Shown one piece after another: positions 26,640 to 36,564 of a stretch of DNA of 50,402 nt. Location of the stretch: the NCBI RefSeq assembly GCF_000508085.1, contig NZ_KI669560.1, forward strand, positions 1,958,255-2,008,656. The letters run 5' to 3'. The notes under the pieces were generated by a model. It did no database searches, was not told where the DNA came from, and saw only the letters and a list, made by a program, of their open reading frames with translations. How positions within the stretch are numbered: position 1 is the stretch's first letter; every line of letters starts with the position of its first letter. Source of the stretch: Sediminibacterium sp. C3. Lineage in GTDB: Bacteria; Bacteroidota; Bacteroidia; Chitinophagales; Chitinophagaceae. A program made the position numbers and the translations under genes.

Positions 26640-27539
26640 ATGTTTAAACCTGTTCATTCCTTTCATTGCCCTGCCTGTAGTTCCGGCAATATCCATTTTG
26701 CCTTATCTGCGAAAGACCATACGGTTAGTCAAATGGACTTTGATATCTGGCATTGCAATGATTGTTCCTTTCGATTTACCCAGGATATTCCTGCCATACA
26801 TGAGATTGGTGCTTTTTATCAGTCTGCCAATTATATCTCTCATTCAAATACTAAGAAAGGTCTCATCAATCAATTGTACCATCTGGTAAGAAATTATACA
26901 CTGGGTTTAAAAGCCAGACAAATAAAACGATTCACCGGTTTACAAAAGGGCAAACTATTGGATATTGGGGCAGGGGTTGGTGCTTTTGCAGCCACTATGA
27001 AAAAAGCAGGCTGGGATGTAACGGCACTGGAGCCGGATGAGAGTGCCAGAAAAACGGCTGCTGAAACATTTGGTTTGACATTGTCTCTTCCAGACGAACT
27101 CTATCAGTTTACTGAGAATAGTTTTGATGTAATAACCTTGTGGCATGTGTTGGAGCATGTGCATGATTTGCAGGGTTATTGGAAAGCTTTTTATTCCTGT
27201 TTGCCTAAAGGAGGGAAGTTGGTGATTGCAGTTCCCAACTATACATCTGCTGATGCCCGCCATTATCAGCAAGACTGGGCTGCCTATGATGTACCGCGAC
27301 ACTTGTATCATTTTTCACCTGCTTCTATGCAGCATCTGGCAAATCAAAATGGTTTCAGCATGGTGAAAATGCAGCCGATGTGGTTTGATGCTTTTTATGT
27401 AGCCATGTTAAGTGAACAGTACAAAACCGGTAAGATCAATTATTTATCTGCCTTTATACAGGGACTTAAATCGGATTGGGCTGCCCTTGGTAATGCTGCT
27501 AAATGCAGTTCCGTTATTTATGTAATGGAAAAAAATTAA
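26640..27539 (+). CDS. Class I SAM-dependent methyltransferase with N-terminal zinc ribbon
   Basis: A 299-residue protein. Residues 5-45 have a zinc-ribbon-like pattern (HCPACSS, then WHCNDCSFRF), and a Rossmann methyltransferase domain follows with LLDIGAGVGAFAATMKKAGW (motif I), ALEPDES and DVITLWHVLEHVHD, then FIAVPNY-like LVIAVPNYTS. It resembles COG2227-type methyltransferases that act on small molecules, lipids or glycans; the substrate is unknown. The start is uncertain: ATG 26640 opens MFKPVHSFHC, while ATG 26625 overlaps the preceding stop and would add five residues. It belongs to the upstream TPR/barrel/HU operon by spacing, and its stop codon is interlocked with that of the convergent glutaminyl cyclase gene. 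Confidence 0.85.
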   Translation: MFKPVHSFHCPACSSGNIHFALSAKDHTVSQMDFDIWHCNDCSFRFTQDIPAIHEIGAFYQSANYISHSNTKKGLINQLYHLVRNYTLGLKARQIKRFTGLQKGKLLDIGAGVGAFAATMKKAGWDVTALEPDESARKTAAETFGLTLSLPDELYQFTENSFDVITLWHVLEHVHDLQGYWKAFYSCLPKGGKLVIAVPNYTSADARHYQQDWAAYDVPRHLYHFSPASMQHLANQNGFSMVKMQPMWFDAFYVAMLSEQYKTGKINYLSAFIQGLKSDWAALGNAAKCSSVIYVMEKN

Positions 27540-28339
27540 TTCAGCTTTATCTCATACATCGCAGGCCATCTCTTCCCAGTAACAAAAAAAGTTTTCGTGG
27601 AAGGCCTATAAGCAATTCCATTCAATACATCCGTATTGGTTGATACCGGTTGATTGGTTTGTTGTAATATTCCAGCCAGATTCATTCTGCCAACTACCTG
27701 ACCTGTTGCAGGATCAATTTTAAGAATATAGTCGGTAAGGTATTTATTGGCATATAAAAACCCATCCACCCATTCCAGTTCATTGATGCTGTCTACATAG
27801 CCGTTGTTATCAGTAATACCAAGTGTTTTGACAATTTTAAAATTCGTAGGGTCAACCCAGTAAATATTACTACCACCGGTAGAAACAATCAAAGCTGTGT
27901 CATTGTGCGTAAGCCCCCAGCCTTCATAAGGCCAGTCAAAAGTTTTTTCTACTTGTAAGGTTTTAGCATTGTATTGATACACTTTGTGTTCCTGCCAGGT
28001 TAACTGATAAATTTTGTCTTTAAAAAATGTAATGCCTTCCCCAAATTCATTGTCGGGCAACTTTACTTTCTTAACGGCTTTGCCCGTTGTATAATCGGTT
28101 AGCAATAATTTACTTTCCATTTCCATTCCCGTGCCTTCCCAAAGCTGATCCTTATACCATTCCAGGCCTTGTGTAAATGAGGAAGTATCGTGTGGATATA
28201 ACTTAATGATCTGGTAAGATATATTCGCAGGTTCCTGAACAATATTTATATTTTCTCCGCCCTGTGTTTCAGATTCTGCTCCGCTTTGGCAGGAGATAGC
28301 CCCTAATACTAACCATATCAGTAAAAATCCAACTCTCAT
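27536..28339 (-). CDS. Glutaminyl-peptide cyclotransferase (glutaminyl cyclase), lipoprotein
   Basis: A 267-residue predicted lipoprotein (lipobox GAISC, Cys about residue 17) of the plant/bacterial beta-propeller glutamine cyclotransferase family. The family core is clear: YPHDTSSFTQGLEWYKDQLWEGTG, ITFFKDKIYQLTWQEHKVYQ, YEGWGLTHNDTALIVSTG and ELEWVDGFLYANKYLTD. The enzyme converts N-terminal Gln of exported proteins to pyroglutamate, protecting them from aminopeptidases. It would act in the periplasm or at the outer membrane. In this window all Sec-exported proteins without a lipobox are predicted to start with Gln after signal-peptide removal, so plausible substrates are abundant. It is the last gene of the ychF-FAD oxidoreductase-cyclase unit. 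Confidence 0.93.
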   Translation of the reverse strand: MRVGFLLIWLVLGAISCQSGAESETQGGENINIVQEPANISYQIIKLYPHDTSSFTQGLEWYKDQLWEGTGMEMESKLLLTDYTTGKAVKKVKLPDNEFGEGITFFKDKIYQLTWQEHKVYQYNAKTLQVEKTFDWPYEGWGLTHNDTALIVSTGGSNIYWVDPTNFKIVKTLGITDNNGYVDSINELEWVDGFLYANKYLTDYILKIDPATGQVVGRMNLAGILQQTNQPVSTNTDVLNGIAYRPSTKTFFVTGKRWPAMYEIKLN

Positions 28340-28357
28340 CTATAATTTTTATTAAAG

Positions 28358-29491
28358 TTAAACATTCGCCGTAACCATTATTGCTAATTTTTCAGCAATA
28401 ACAGGTGTAAGCGCAACCCCCATTCCATTGCAGGCAACAACTGCAAATGTGTTGGGTGCTACCTGTTCAATCAGTGGCTCTTTGGTTGGCGTGAATCCCA
28501 TAATGCCACTCCAATATTGATCAATCTCTATAGGTTCATTCGTCACAGTATGTTCCCGAAGGAATTGCAGCAAATGGGCTCTGATAGTTTCTGTCCCCGA
28601 CAAGTCAGTGGTTTCTTCCCCCTCAAAATACAGATTACGGGCACCTCCAATTAAAATTCGGTTACCCAGATTACGCCAGTAATAGAAACCTTCATCATAA
28701 TGAAAAGTACCCTTCATGGGTAAGTGTTCAAATGCCTTGGTAACAATAATTTGACCTCTGGCGGGAACAATATTCAGCGAAGGCATCAATTGCTGTGTGA
28801 AACCATTTACACAGCTGATTAACTGATGAGCTTTCAGGGTTAATCCATTTTGCGTCCGAACTTCTACGTCATTATTATTGCTTTGCCATTCTTTTACTTC
28901 CAGTCCATACAGAATTGTCACACCATTTTCTATCACCAGCTTTGATAAAGCATTCACCAATTTGCCACTGTGAATGCCTGCTTCCAAAACATTCCCCACC
29001 AAATGATCAAAGTTTTTCAGTCCAATTTGCTGCATCTGCGCGGTCTGGTTGGTAAAAGTTTGATCCAATTGGGTGATGGGTGAGAGCAGTTGATTTAAGT
29101 AGTGAATATGATCATCCAGATTCGCAGCCGTTGCATGTGAACCGGGAATGGCTTCATATCCTCCACATGGATCGTATTGAATAGTTGCTTCAGAAAAGTA
29201 GGACTTGATTTTCTGTATGCCTTTGTACCTGGCTTCCAGAATTTCCAACATGGCTTGCGTGCCCATCCGGGCTTCATCGCTTAACAACTCGGTAAGACTG
29301 CCAAAGCAGGCGAATCCGGCATTACGGGTGGATGCCCCTAATGGAGTCGGGTTTCTTTCCAGAATAGTAACAGAGAGGGAGGGACTATGTCTTTTTAATT
29401 CCAATGCTGACCAAAGACCCATTAGTCCTGCACCAATGATGATGACATCGGTGTGGGCATAATAACTGTCTTTTTCCCAGAATGAAAGCAT
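28358..29491 (-). CDS. FAD-dependent oxidoreductase, DAO/DadA family
   Basis: A 377-residue flavoprotein of the D-amino-acid/glycine oxidase family. The N-terminal dinucleotide motif is VIIIGAGLMGLWSALELKRH (about residues 16-35), followed by ILERNPTPLGASTRNAGFAC, the family's FAD-contact region; a second block reads LISCVNGFTQ and the C-terminal part CNGMGVALTPVIAEKLA completes the FAD site. It probably oxidises an amine or amino acid; the substrate cannot be told. Its ATG lies one base after the ychF stop, and the cyclase gene follows after 18 bp. Confidence 0.88.
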   Translation of the reverse strand: MLSFWEKDSYYAHTDVIIIGAGLMGLWSALELKRHSPSLSVTILERNPTPLGASTRNAGFACFGSLTELLSDEARMGTQAMLEILEARYKGIQKIKSYFSEATIQYDPCGGYEAIPGSHATAANLDDHIHYLNQLLSPITQLDQTFTNQTAQMQQIGLKNFDHLVGNVLEAGIHSGKLVNALSKLVIENGVTILYGLEVKEWQSNNNDVEVRTQNGLTLKAHQLISCVNGFTQQLMPSLNIVPARGQIIVTKAFEHLPMKGTFHYDEGFYYWRNLGNRILIGGARNLYFEGEETTDLSGTETIRAHLLQFLREHTVTNEPIEIDQYWSGIMGFTPTKEPLIEQVAPNTFAVVACNGMGVALTPVIAEKLAIMVTANV

Positions 29492-29492
29492 A

Positions 29493-30596
29493 TTAAACGT
29501 TGAAACGGAAGTGCATGATATCGCCGTCCTTCACAATATACTCTTTCCCTTCAATTCTTAAACGGCCATTGTCTCTGCAGGCAGATTCGCTTCCGTATTT
29601 AACAAAATCTTCATAGGCAATTACTTCCGCCTTGATGAATCCTTTTTCAAAATCGGTATGGATTACACTTGCAGCCTGTGGTGCTTTCCAGCCTTTGTGT
29701 ATAGTCCAGGCACGAACTTCCTGCACACCCGCTGTAAAGTATGTGTCGAGGTTCAATAGTTTATAGGCAGACTGAATCAAACGGTTCAAAGCAGGCTCTT
29801 TCATCTGGTATTCTTCCATGAACATTTGCTTGTCGTCTGGATTTTCCAGTTCAGCAATCTGAGCTTCAATATTGTTGCACATGATAATTACCTGAGCGCC
29901 TTCCGGCTCCACAGCTTTTTTTAATTGCTCAGAATATTGGTTACCTGTATGCATGGAAGCTTCGTCTACATTGGCTACATATAACACTGGCTTATCGGTT
30001 AAAAGGAATAAATCGGCAACCGCTGATTTCTCTTCCTTGCTCAATCCCAATGTATGGATGCTTTTCCCGGCCATCAAATGATTCTGACAACGCTGTAATA
30101 TTTCAAATTCAGCCTTGGCTTTGGCATCAGAACCCACACGTGCCATTTTTTCAACGCGCTGCATTTTCTTTTCTACACTTTCCAAATCCTTCAACTGTAA
30201 TTCGGTCTCAATGATTTCTTTGTCGCCAACAGGGTTAATGGCACCTTCTTCACGAAGTACGTTTTCATCTTCAAAACAACGGATCACATGAATAATGGCA
30301 TCCACTTCACGGATATTGCCCAGGAACTTATTGCCCAGACCTTCACCCTTGCTGGCACCTTTTACCAAACCTGCAATGTCCACAATTTCCATCTGGGTGG
30401 GTACTACTCTGTTAGGGATTACCAGTTCAGCCAGTTTGGACAGGCGTTCATCGGGTACGTCCACCAAACCTACATTGGGTTCAATGGTACAAAAGCGATA
30501 GTTGCTTGCCTGTGCTTTTGCACTAATACTTACTGCATTAAAAAGGGTTGATTTACCCACGTTTGGAAGACCTACGATACCTGCTTGTAAAGCCAT
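29493..30596 (-). CDS. ychF: Redox-regulated ATPase YchF (Obg-like)
   Basis: A 367-residue TRAFAC P-loop NTPase. G1 is [16 protein letters not shown]3 is [14 protein letters not shown], and the G4 position reads ANVDE rather than NKxD, in keeping with the ATP preference of this family. A coiled coil and the C-terminal TGS-like domain ([20 protein letters not shown], then the end MHFRFNV) follow. YchF binds ribosomes and takes part in translation and stress responses. The start at ATG 30596 opens [16 protein letters not shown]; an upstream TTG at 30617 is rejected because it lies in the promoter core. Confidence 0.96.
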   Translation of the reverse strand: MALQAGIVGLPNVGKSTLFNAVSISAKAQASNYRFCTIEPNVGLVDVPDERLSKLAELVIPNRVVPTQMEIVDIAGLVKGASKGEGLGNKFLGNIREVDAIIHVIRCFEDENVLREEGAINPVGDKEIIETELQLKDLESVEKKMQRVEKMARVGSDAKAKAEFEILQRCQNHLMAGKSIHTLGLSKEEKSAVADLFLLTDKPVLYVANVDEASMHTGNQYSEQLKKAVEPEGAQVIIMCNNIEAQIAELENPDDKQMFMEEYQMKEPALNRLIQSAYKLLNLDTYFTAGVQEVRAWTIHKGWKAPQAASVIHTDFEKGFIKAEVIAYEDFVKYGSESACRDNGRLRIEGKEYIVKDGDIMHFRFNV

Positions 30597-30614
30597 TATA
30601 CAAATTTTGAGGCG

Positions 30615-30622
30615 CAAAGGTA
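30615..30622 (-). promoter_or_regulatory. -7 element TACCTTTG of the ychF operon promoter
   Basis: An exact TAnnTTTG match on the minus strand, 18 bp before the ychF ATG. It predicts a leader of about 13 nt. No well-spaced -33 motif was found. It overlaps a TTG start candidate, which argues for the ATG. Confidence 0.55.
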
Positions 30623-30678
30623 AGGAAAGGATTTCATAGGGGTGGTCTTACAATAGCAAGTTTTACTATCTTAGACCC

Positions 30679-31938
30679 ATGGCACTGAATTATGTTTGGA
30701 TACTTTTTTTTGTAATCGGTCTTGTGATTGCACTGATTAAGCTGATAGTATTTCAGGATTACGATATTTTCAAAAAATTGGTAGAAGGCATATTCGATGC
30801 CAGTAAATCCAGTGTTATGGATATTGCCCTGCCATTAACTGGTGTGATGGTATTTTTTATGGGGTTGATGAATATTGGTGAAAAAGCAGGTGCTATTAAT
30901 TTTCTTGCCAGAATACTGAATCCATTTATGAAGCGTTTGTTCCCTGGTGTGCCCGATAAGCATCCGGCCATGGGACAGATGGTGATGAATTTCAGTGCCA
31001 ATATGCTGGGTCTGGACAATGCGGCAACCCCCTTTGGTTTAAAAGCCATGGAGAGTCTGCAAACTTTGAATCCGGAAAAAGAAACAGCCAGTAACGCTCA
31101 AATTATGTTTCTGGTTTTGCACACAAGTGGATTAACACTGATACCTCTTTCCATCATTGCATACAGGGCAGGAGCGGGGAGTACCAACCCCACCAGTGTA
31201 TTTGTTCCGCTTATGCTGGCTACAGCTGTGGCAACGGTGGCCAGCATACTTATAACCGGGATTTATCAGCGATTGAAATTTGACCGGGTATTGATTGCCT
31301 GGCTGGGAACCATTATCACGGCCATCTTTTTATTTGCCTGGTTTATTCAGCAATTGCCTTCTCAGAAAGATATACCTGTTCCAACTTTACTGACAAAAGA
31401 AACGTTTAGCAATGTATTAGGCAATACCATTTTATTCCTGATCATCTGCACATTCATCATAGGTGGACTCCTGAAAAAAGTAAATGTGTTTGATGCCTTT
31501 ATTGAAGGAGCCAAACAAGGTTGGGATGTAATTTTAAAAGTTATCCCATATCTGGTTGGGATGTTGGTGGGTATTCGGGTTTTCAGAGAGAGCGGTGCCC
31601 TGGAAGCCATTATCAGCGGCATCACCTGGTGCTTTACAGCGGTGGGTACCAGCGGTGATTTTGTTCCCGCCTTACCCGTAGCCATTATGCGTCCATTCAG
31701 TGGAGGGGGAGCCAGGGGATTGATGCTCGATATTTTTAAAACCCATGGCCCCGATAGTTTTATTGGACAACTGGCCAGTACTTTTCAGGGAAGTGCAGAC
31801 ACAACTTTCTACATTATAGCCTTATACTTCGGTAGTGTTGGTATCAAGAAAGTGCGCTACGCCATCTGGGCCGGTATGCTGGCCGATTTAATTGGTGTGA
31901 TTGCAGCCATCGGTATCGCCTATATATTTTTCAAATAG
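30679..31938 (+). CDS. Fused SpmA-SpmB-like nucleoside recognition (Gate) domain membrane protein
   Basis: A 419-residue inner-membrane protein. The N-terminal half (about 1-205) resembles SpmA: SSVMDIALPLTGVMVFFMG, then MVMNFSANMLGLDNAATPFG. The C-terminal half (about 235-419) resembles SpmB: EGAKQGWDVILKVIPYLVGM and the signature LPVAIMRPFSGGGARGLM, then QGSADTTFYI. SpmA and SpmB are separate proteins in Bacillus and affect spore core dehydration; in non-sporulating Bacteroidota the two are fused and probably transport or gate an unknown solute. It converges on the EVE-domain gene with a single base between the two stops. Confidence 0.88.
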   Translation: MALNYVWILFFVIGLVIALIKLIVFQDYDIFKKLVEGIFDASKSSVMDIALPLTGVMVFFMGLMNIGEKAGAINFLARILNPFMKRLFPGVPDKHPAMGQMVMNFSANMLGLDNAATPFGLKAMESLQTLNPEKETASNAQIMFLVLHTSGLTLIPLSIIAYRAGAGSTNPTSVFVPLMLATAVATVASILITGIYQRLKFDRVLIAWLGTIITAIFLFAWFIQQLPSQKDIPVPTLLTKETFSNVLGNTILFLIICTFIIGGLLKKVNVFDAFIEGAKQGWDVILKVIPYLVGMLVGIRVFRESGALEAIISGITWCFTAVGTSGDFVPALPVAIMRPFSGGGARGLMLDIFKTHGPDSFIGQLASTFQGSADTTFYIIALYFGSVGIKKVRYAIWAGMLADLIGVIAAIGIAYIFFK

Positions 31939-31939
31939 G

Positions 31940-32350
31940 CTACTTTGTTTCCGAAAGCTCCATGATGATGTCCCATTCCGCATCTGTAACGGGCTGAACA
32001 GACAATCGCTGTGCTTTAACCAATGCCATATTGGCCAAACGCTTGTCGGCTTTAACCGTTGCAAGGCTAACGGGTTTCTTTAATTTTTTCACTGGTTTAA
32101 AATCCACTACCACCCATGCCGTTTCTTCTGTGGTAGGATCCTGATACGCTTCTGTTACTACTTTGGCAATACCTACAATTTCTAAACCTTCATTGCTATG
32201 ATACCACAAGGCAAGGTCTCCTTTTTTCATGGCCCTTAAATTGTTCCTTGCCTGGTAATTTCTTACCCCATCCCAAAAAGTCTGCTTGTCTTTTACAAAT
32301 TGATCCCAGCTATATTTGAAGGGTTCAGACTTAATCAACCAAAAACTCAT
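31940..32350 (-). CDS. EVE domain protein
   Basis: A 136-residue cytoplasmic protein consisting of a single EVE domain (PUA-like fold): MSFWLIKSEPFKYSWDQFV at the start, FWDGVRNYQARNNLRAMKKG, LALWYHSN and GIAKVVTEAYQDPT, which are the family's hallmark blocks. EVE domains bind modified bases in DNA or RNA in characterised cases; the ligand here is unknown. Its ATG overlaps the stop of the upstream saccharopine dehydrogenase gene by 4 bases, so the two are coupled, a pairing with no obvious metabolic logic. Confidence 0.92.
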   Translation of the reverse strand: MSFWLIKSEPFKYSWDQFVKDKQTFWDGVRNYQARNNLRAMKKGDLALWYHSNEGLEIVGIAKVVTEAYQDPTTEETAWVVVDFKPVKKLKKPVSLATVKADKRLANMALVKAQRLSVQPVTDAEWDIIMELSETK

Positions 32351-33642
32351 GCCAATTCTTTTTTTGTTTCCTTGAATGCAATTCCTTCCTTGGCCAGTTC
32401 GGCCAGAACAGGTTCGTAAATTTCTTTCACGATTGGTATATGTAACCCTTTCAATTGAATTTTGTTCTCTAAAATTAAAACAGCTGCAATGCCCAAAGGC
32501 AAACCAACAGTCTTAGCCATGGCGGTTCTCAGTTCATCGTCTCCTTTAACCACCAAAGAACTATTCAATGCATATTTTTTTTGATTAAGTGTATACTCAA
32601 ATTCATGCAGCATCACAATCAGGTCTTTATCACCAGGTGCCAGTTTCCATTTTTCCTCTAGGATTTCCTGTAAAAGTTGTGAGCAAGCGATCTGGCCCTT
32701 ATTAATCATTGCCGGATTGTTCAATCCCAGAAAATTAAACTGCTCTTGTAATTCAGCCGTATCCAGACTTACCTGGTGTTTATTCAAATGACTGTTGAAG
32801 AATTCGGCATAACTCAATCCATCGGTTTCAATCATTTCTTCATCGCTGGTTAATTGAGCTGCCACCATTTTTTCCCAGCCCTTGCAGAATGAAGCATATC
32901 GCAAAGTGGTTCTTACAAAAGTGTCTGCTTGTTCCAGCTGATACAATGGGATATACGATAAAGAGTCTCTGTTGGGATAATAAGCCAGTGATCCCACTTC
33001 AGGAATTTGTAATTGCTCGCAATCCACAAAAATTTGTTCGTAAGGAATTTCAACAGGGTTGCCATCTGCTTTATATACAGCACCTGCTTTACCCGCTGTA
33101 ACAATATTCCTGGGGTTCCAACTGATTTTATAATGCCAGGGATTGTTATCCGATTCCGGTGCAATCAACCCGCCGCAATGTGATTTAAAGGAATGTATAG
33201 TGCCCCCTTTTTCTTTGATCTCTTCAATAATCTGCATGGCACTCATATGGTCAATGCCGGGATCCAGACCCATTTCGCCAATAAATAACAAACCTGCTTC
33301 TTTAATGGCGGGTTCCAGGCTTTTAATCTGTGCATCCAGATAGGAGGCGGTTAGTAAGTTCTTTTGTAAAGCCACGCAGTCTTGTGCTACCCAGAAATGC
33401 AGGCCGGGTGGTAGCAGGGAAATCACGATATCGGCGGTTCTAATCAACCCCTGCCTTTCCGTTTCATTCTCTATGGAGAGTCCATTGGCTTTCAGGGAAG
33501 GGTATCCGCTAATCTTTAGTTCCAGACTTTTTATATCCTTGTCTGCAATGGTACAAGTCCAGTTTTTTTCCTGACAAACTCTACCGAGATAACCAATTAA
33601 AACCGTGGCAGATTTTCCTGCTCCGAATACAACAATATGCAT
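32347..33642 (-). CDS. Saccharopine dehydrogenase family protein (Lys9-like)
   Basis: A 431-residue NAD(P)-dependent enzyme with an N-terminal Rossmann motif (IVVFGAGKSATVLIGYL) and the C-terminal saccharopine-dehydrogenase fold. The block GEMGLDPGIDHMSAMQIIEE, then SHCGGLIAPESDNNPWHYKISW, closely follows the fungal/plant Lys9/SDH type, which converts saccharopine and glutamate-semialdehyde adducts in lysine metabolism. No other lysine gene lies nearby, so direction (synthesis or breakdown) is open. A near-match promoter element (TATCTTTA, minus strand, 33663-33670) lies upstream, and the EVE gene follows in the same unit. Confidence 0.88.
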   Translation of the reverse strand: MHIVVFGAGKSATVLIGYLGRVCQEKNWTCTIADKDIKSLELKISGYPSLKANGLSIENETERQGLIRTADIVISLLPPGLHFWVAQDCVALQKNLLTASYLDAQIKSLEPAIKEAGLLFIGEMGLDPGIDHMSAMQIIEEIKEKGGTIHSFKSHCGGLIAPESDNNPWHYKISWNPRNIVTAGKAGAVYKADGNPVEIPYEQIFVDCEQLQIPEVGSLAYYPNRDSLSYIPLYQLEQADTFVRTTLRYASFCKGWEKMVAAQLTSDEEMIETDGLSYAEFFNSHLNKHQVSLDTAELQEQFNFLGLNNPAMINKGQIACSQLLQEILEEKWKLAPGDKDLIVMLHEFEYTLNQKKYALNSSLVVKGDDELRTAMAKTVGLPLGIAAVLILENKIQLKGLHIPIVKEIYEPVLAELAKEGIAFKETKKELA

Positions 33643-33854
33643 GCAAATGAGATTAAAAAAAATAAAGATAGAACAATTGCCGCCGATGCGTGAAAATCAA
33701 TGATTTATATGGGGTGTAACCTGTGGATAAAACCCTCAAAAAAACAGCCTTTTAAAGCCATTTTAAGGCCTAAAAAAGCTATCTTCGCAGACCTCCGTTC
33801 AGCCAAATATTTTTTTGTCTGAAAAGGATTAAAAAGAAGAACCCGAAAGTACCA

Positions 33855-36542
33855 ATGGAAGAAAATTTATTACCGGAACAAACCAACGATAACGACCGCA
33901 TTATTCAGGTCAATATTGAAGAACAAATGAAGACGGCTTACATCGATTATTCGATGTCGGTTATTGTTGGAAGAGCTTTGCCAGATGTAAGAGATGGATT
34001 TAAGCCCGTGCACCGCAGGGTATTGTATGCCATGAATGAGCTGGGCAATAACAGCAATAAGCCTTTTAAGAAATCTGCCCGTATTGTGGGGGAAGTAATG
34101 GGTAAATACCATCCTCACGGAGACAGCGCTATCTATGATACCCTTGTGCGTATGGCGCAGGAATGGACCATGCGTTACACACTGGTAGATCGTCAGGGTA
34201 ACTTTGGTAACCAGGATGGGGATCCTCCGGCAGCTATGCGTTATACCGAAGCAAGATTGCAGCGTATTGCAGAAGCTATGCTGGATGATATTGAAAAAGA
34301 AACTGTAGACTTTCAGTTGAATTTTGACGATTCTCTGGAAGAGCCTACTGTATTGCCAACCCGTATTCCTCAGTTGCTGGTGAATGGTTCGTCCGGTATT
34401 GCGGTGGGTATGGCTACCAACATGATGCCGCATAATTTGAGCGAAGTGGTAGATGGCTGTGTGGCTTACGTAGACAACAGAGATATCACCATCGAAGAAT
34501 TGATGAATTATGTAAAGGCTCCGGATTTTCCTACCGGTGGTGTTATTTATGGTATGGAGGGAGTAAGGCAGGCTCTCATGACGGGAAGAGGTCGTGTGGT
34601 GGTTCGCGGCAAATGCACCGTGGAAACCAAGCCCAATGGCCGTGAAATGATTGTGATTACAGAAGTGCCTTATCAGGTTAGCCGTGATACATTAACAGAC
34701 CGCATTGGTCAGCTGGCCATCAATAAAGTGGTGGAAGGTATTGCCGATGTTGGGAACCAGAGTAATAAAGATGGTACCCGCATTGTGGTTGAATTAAAGA
34801 AAGATGCTGTTGCTCAGGTGGTGATTAACCAGTTGTTTAAATACACAGAATTACAGACCAGCTATGGTATCAATAATGTGGCGTTAAGCAATGGCAGACC
34901 GGGCATCATGAATCTGCGCGATCTAATCAAAGCTTTCATTGAATTCAGAATGGAAGTGGTGATTCGTCGTGCTAAATACGATTTAAGAAAAGCAGAAGAA
35001 AGAGCACACGTTTTAGAAGGATACCTGAAAGCATTGGATCATTTAGACGAAGTCATTCGTTTGATTCGTGCCAGCCGTACACCGGAAGAAGCCAAAGATG
35101 CTTTGATGGCCAAGAGCCGCGAAGAAAGATGGTATTTGAATTCAGCCATGTTCTCAGACCTTACTGCCGAGTTGTACAACCAGGTAGAAGGGCTTTCTGA
35201 GATTCAGGCTAAAGCTATACTGGAATTGCGTTTACAGCGTTTAACCGGAATGGAGCGTGATAAGATAATTGAAGAGTTCAATGGATTAATTGCGCTGATT
35301 AAAGAGTTGAAAGCTTTACTTGCGAATGAAGATCTGCGTTATGCGCTGATTAAAAAAGAATTGCTCGAAGTAAAAGAAAAGTTCGGAGACGAGCGTAAGA
35401 GTGAGATTCAGTATTTAGCAGATGAAATGCGCATTGAAGACCTGATTGAAAATGAAGATGTGGTGATTACCATTTCTCATTTGGGTTATATCAAACGTAC
35501 TTCTGCATCCGAATATCGTCAGCAGAAAAGAGGGGGAAGAGGAGCTGTTGGGTCCAAAACCCGCGAAGAAGATTTTGTTGAACATTTGTTTGTAGCATCT
35601 ACGCATGATACCATTTTATTCTTCACTGAAAAGGGAAGATGTTACTGGATGCGTGTATATGAAATTCCGGAAGGAGAGAAGCAAAGCAAGGGCAGAGCCA
35701 TTCAGAATCTGATTCAATTACCAGGGGATGACAAAGTGAAAGCCATCATTAATGTGAAAGATATTTCTGATACCGATTTTGTACAAAATCATTATATCGT
35801 GTTATGTACCAAACAAGGTATTATTAAGAAAACTTCTTTGGAAGATTTCAGCAGACCAAGGGCCAATGGAGTGAATGCCATCACGATTGTGGAAGGCGAT
35901 GAGTTATTGGAAGCCAGACTTACCAACGGTTCCAGCGAAATCATGATGGCGGTAAAAAGCGGACGTGCCATTCGATTCCCTGAAGAAAAAGTAAGAGCAA
36001 CCGGAAGAGGCGCCATTGGTGTGGCAGGTATTGAAGTAGACGATGCCAAAGATGAAGTGGTTGGCATGATTTGTGTAAATAAGGACGATGCAGAGAGAAC
36101 CATATTGGTGGTAAGTGAAAAAGGATTCGGTAAACGTACCGCAATAGAAGATTACCGTATTACCAATCGGGGTGGAAAGGGAGTGAAGACCATTAATGTT
36201 ACCGAAAAAACCGGTAGCCTGGTAGGAATTCTGTATGTGAAAGAAGTGGAAGATTTAATTATCACCTGTAAGTCGGGAATAACCATCCGTACAGGTATTG
36301 CAGATATCAGGGAAGCAGGTCGGGCCACACAGGGTGTGAAGCTGATCCGCCTGGACGAAGGGGATGAAATTGCAGCCATTTCTCAGATTGAAGAGCAGGA
36401 AGAAGAAGTGATGGTAACCGATGAAAACGGTACGCCAGAACAAACCGATTCCGTTAATAACAGCGAAGCATCATCAGATAACAAGGATGCCAATGAAGAT
36501 GCCGGATTGAACAGTAATAATGATGAAGAACCTTTAAATTAA
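33855..36542 (+). CDS. gyrA: DNA gyrase subunit A
   Basis: An 895-residue type IIA topoisomerase subunit that, with GyrB, introduces negative supercoils. The breakage-reunion core shows the catalytic Tyr130 in [10 protein letters not shown]. In the quinolone-resistance region [11 protein letters not shown], Ser91 and Asp95 correspond to E. coli Ser83 and Asp87, both sensitive-type residues. The C-terminal beta-pinwheel carries the GyrA box KRGGRG, which separates GyrA from ParC. The last 40 residues are acidic and Asn/Asp/Glu-rich, as in many Bacteroidota. A possible -7 element (TATCTTCG, one mismatch, 33780-33787) lies upstream. A TPR gene follows after 22 bp. Confidence 0.97.
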   Translation: MEENLLPEQTNDNDRIIQVNIEEQMKTAYIDYSMSVIVGRALPDVRDGFKPVHRRVLYAMNELGNNSNKPFKKSARIVGEVMGKYHPHGDSAIYDTLVRMAQEWTMRYTLVDRQGNFGNQDGDPPAAMRYTEARLQRIAEAMLDDIEKETVDFQLNFDDSLEEPTVLPTRIPQLLVNGSSGIAVGMATNMMPHNLSEVVDGCVAYVDNRDITIEELMNYVKAPDFPTGGVIYGMEGVRQALMTGRGRVVVRGKCTVETKPNGREMIVITEVPYQVSRDTLTDRIGQLAINKVVEGIADVGNQSNKDGTRIVVELKKDAVAQVVINQLFKYTELQTSYGINNVALSNGRPGIMNLRDLIKAFIEFRMEVVIRRAKYDLRKAEERAHVLEGYLKALDHLDEVIRLIRASRTPEEAKDALMAKSREERWYLNSAMFSDLTAELYNQVEGLSEIQAKAILELRLQRLTGMERDKIIEEFNGLIALIKELKALLANEDLRYALIKKELLEVKEKFGDERKSEIQYLADEMRIEDLIENEDVVITISHLGYIKRTSASEYRQQKRGGRGAVGSKTREEDFVEHLFVASTHDTILFFTEKGRCYWMRVYEIPEGEKQSKGRAIQNLIQLPGDDKVKAIINVKDISDTDFVQNHYIVLCTKQGIIKKTSLEDFSRPRANGVNAITIVEGDELLEARLTNGSSEIMMAVKSGRAIRFPEEKVRATGRGAIGVAGIEVDDAKDEVVGMICVNKDDAERTILVVSEKGFGKRTAIEDYRITNRGGKGVKTINVTEKTGSLVGILYVKEVEDLIITCKSGITIRTGIADIREAGRATQGVKLIRLDEGDEIAAISQIEEQEEEVMVTDENGTPEQTDSVNNSEASSDNKDANEDAGLNSNNDEEPLN

Positions 36543-36564
36543 GTACACGACTAAAAACAACCAT

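Noticed and set aside
33643..33854. A riboswitch or leader RNA before gyrA
   Set aside because: Only a weak 5-bp GCCTT/AAGGC pairing is visible; no known riboswitch core could be recognised.
33870..34433. 187-codon antisense frame within gyrA
   Set aside because: No start context or family resemblance; it lies fully inside a conserved coding region.
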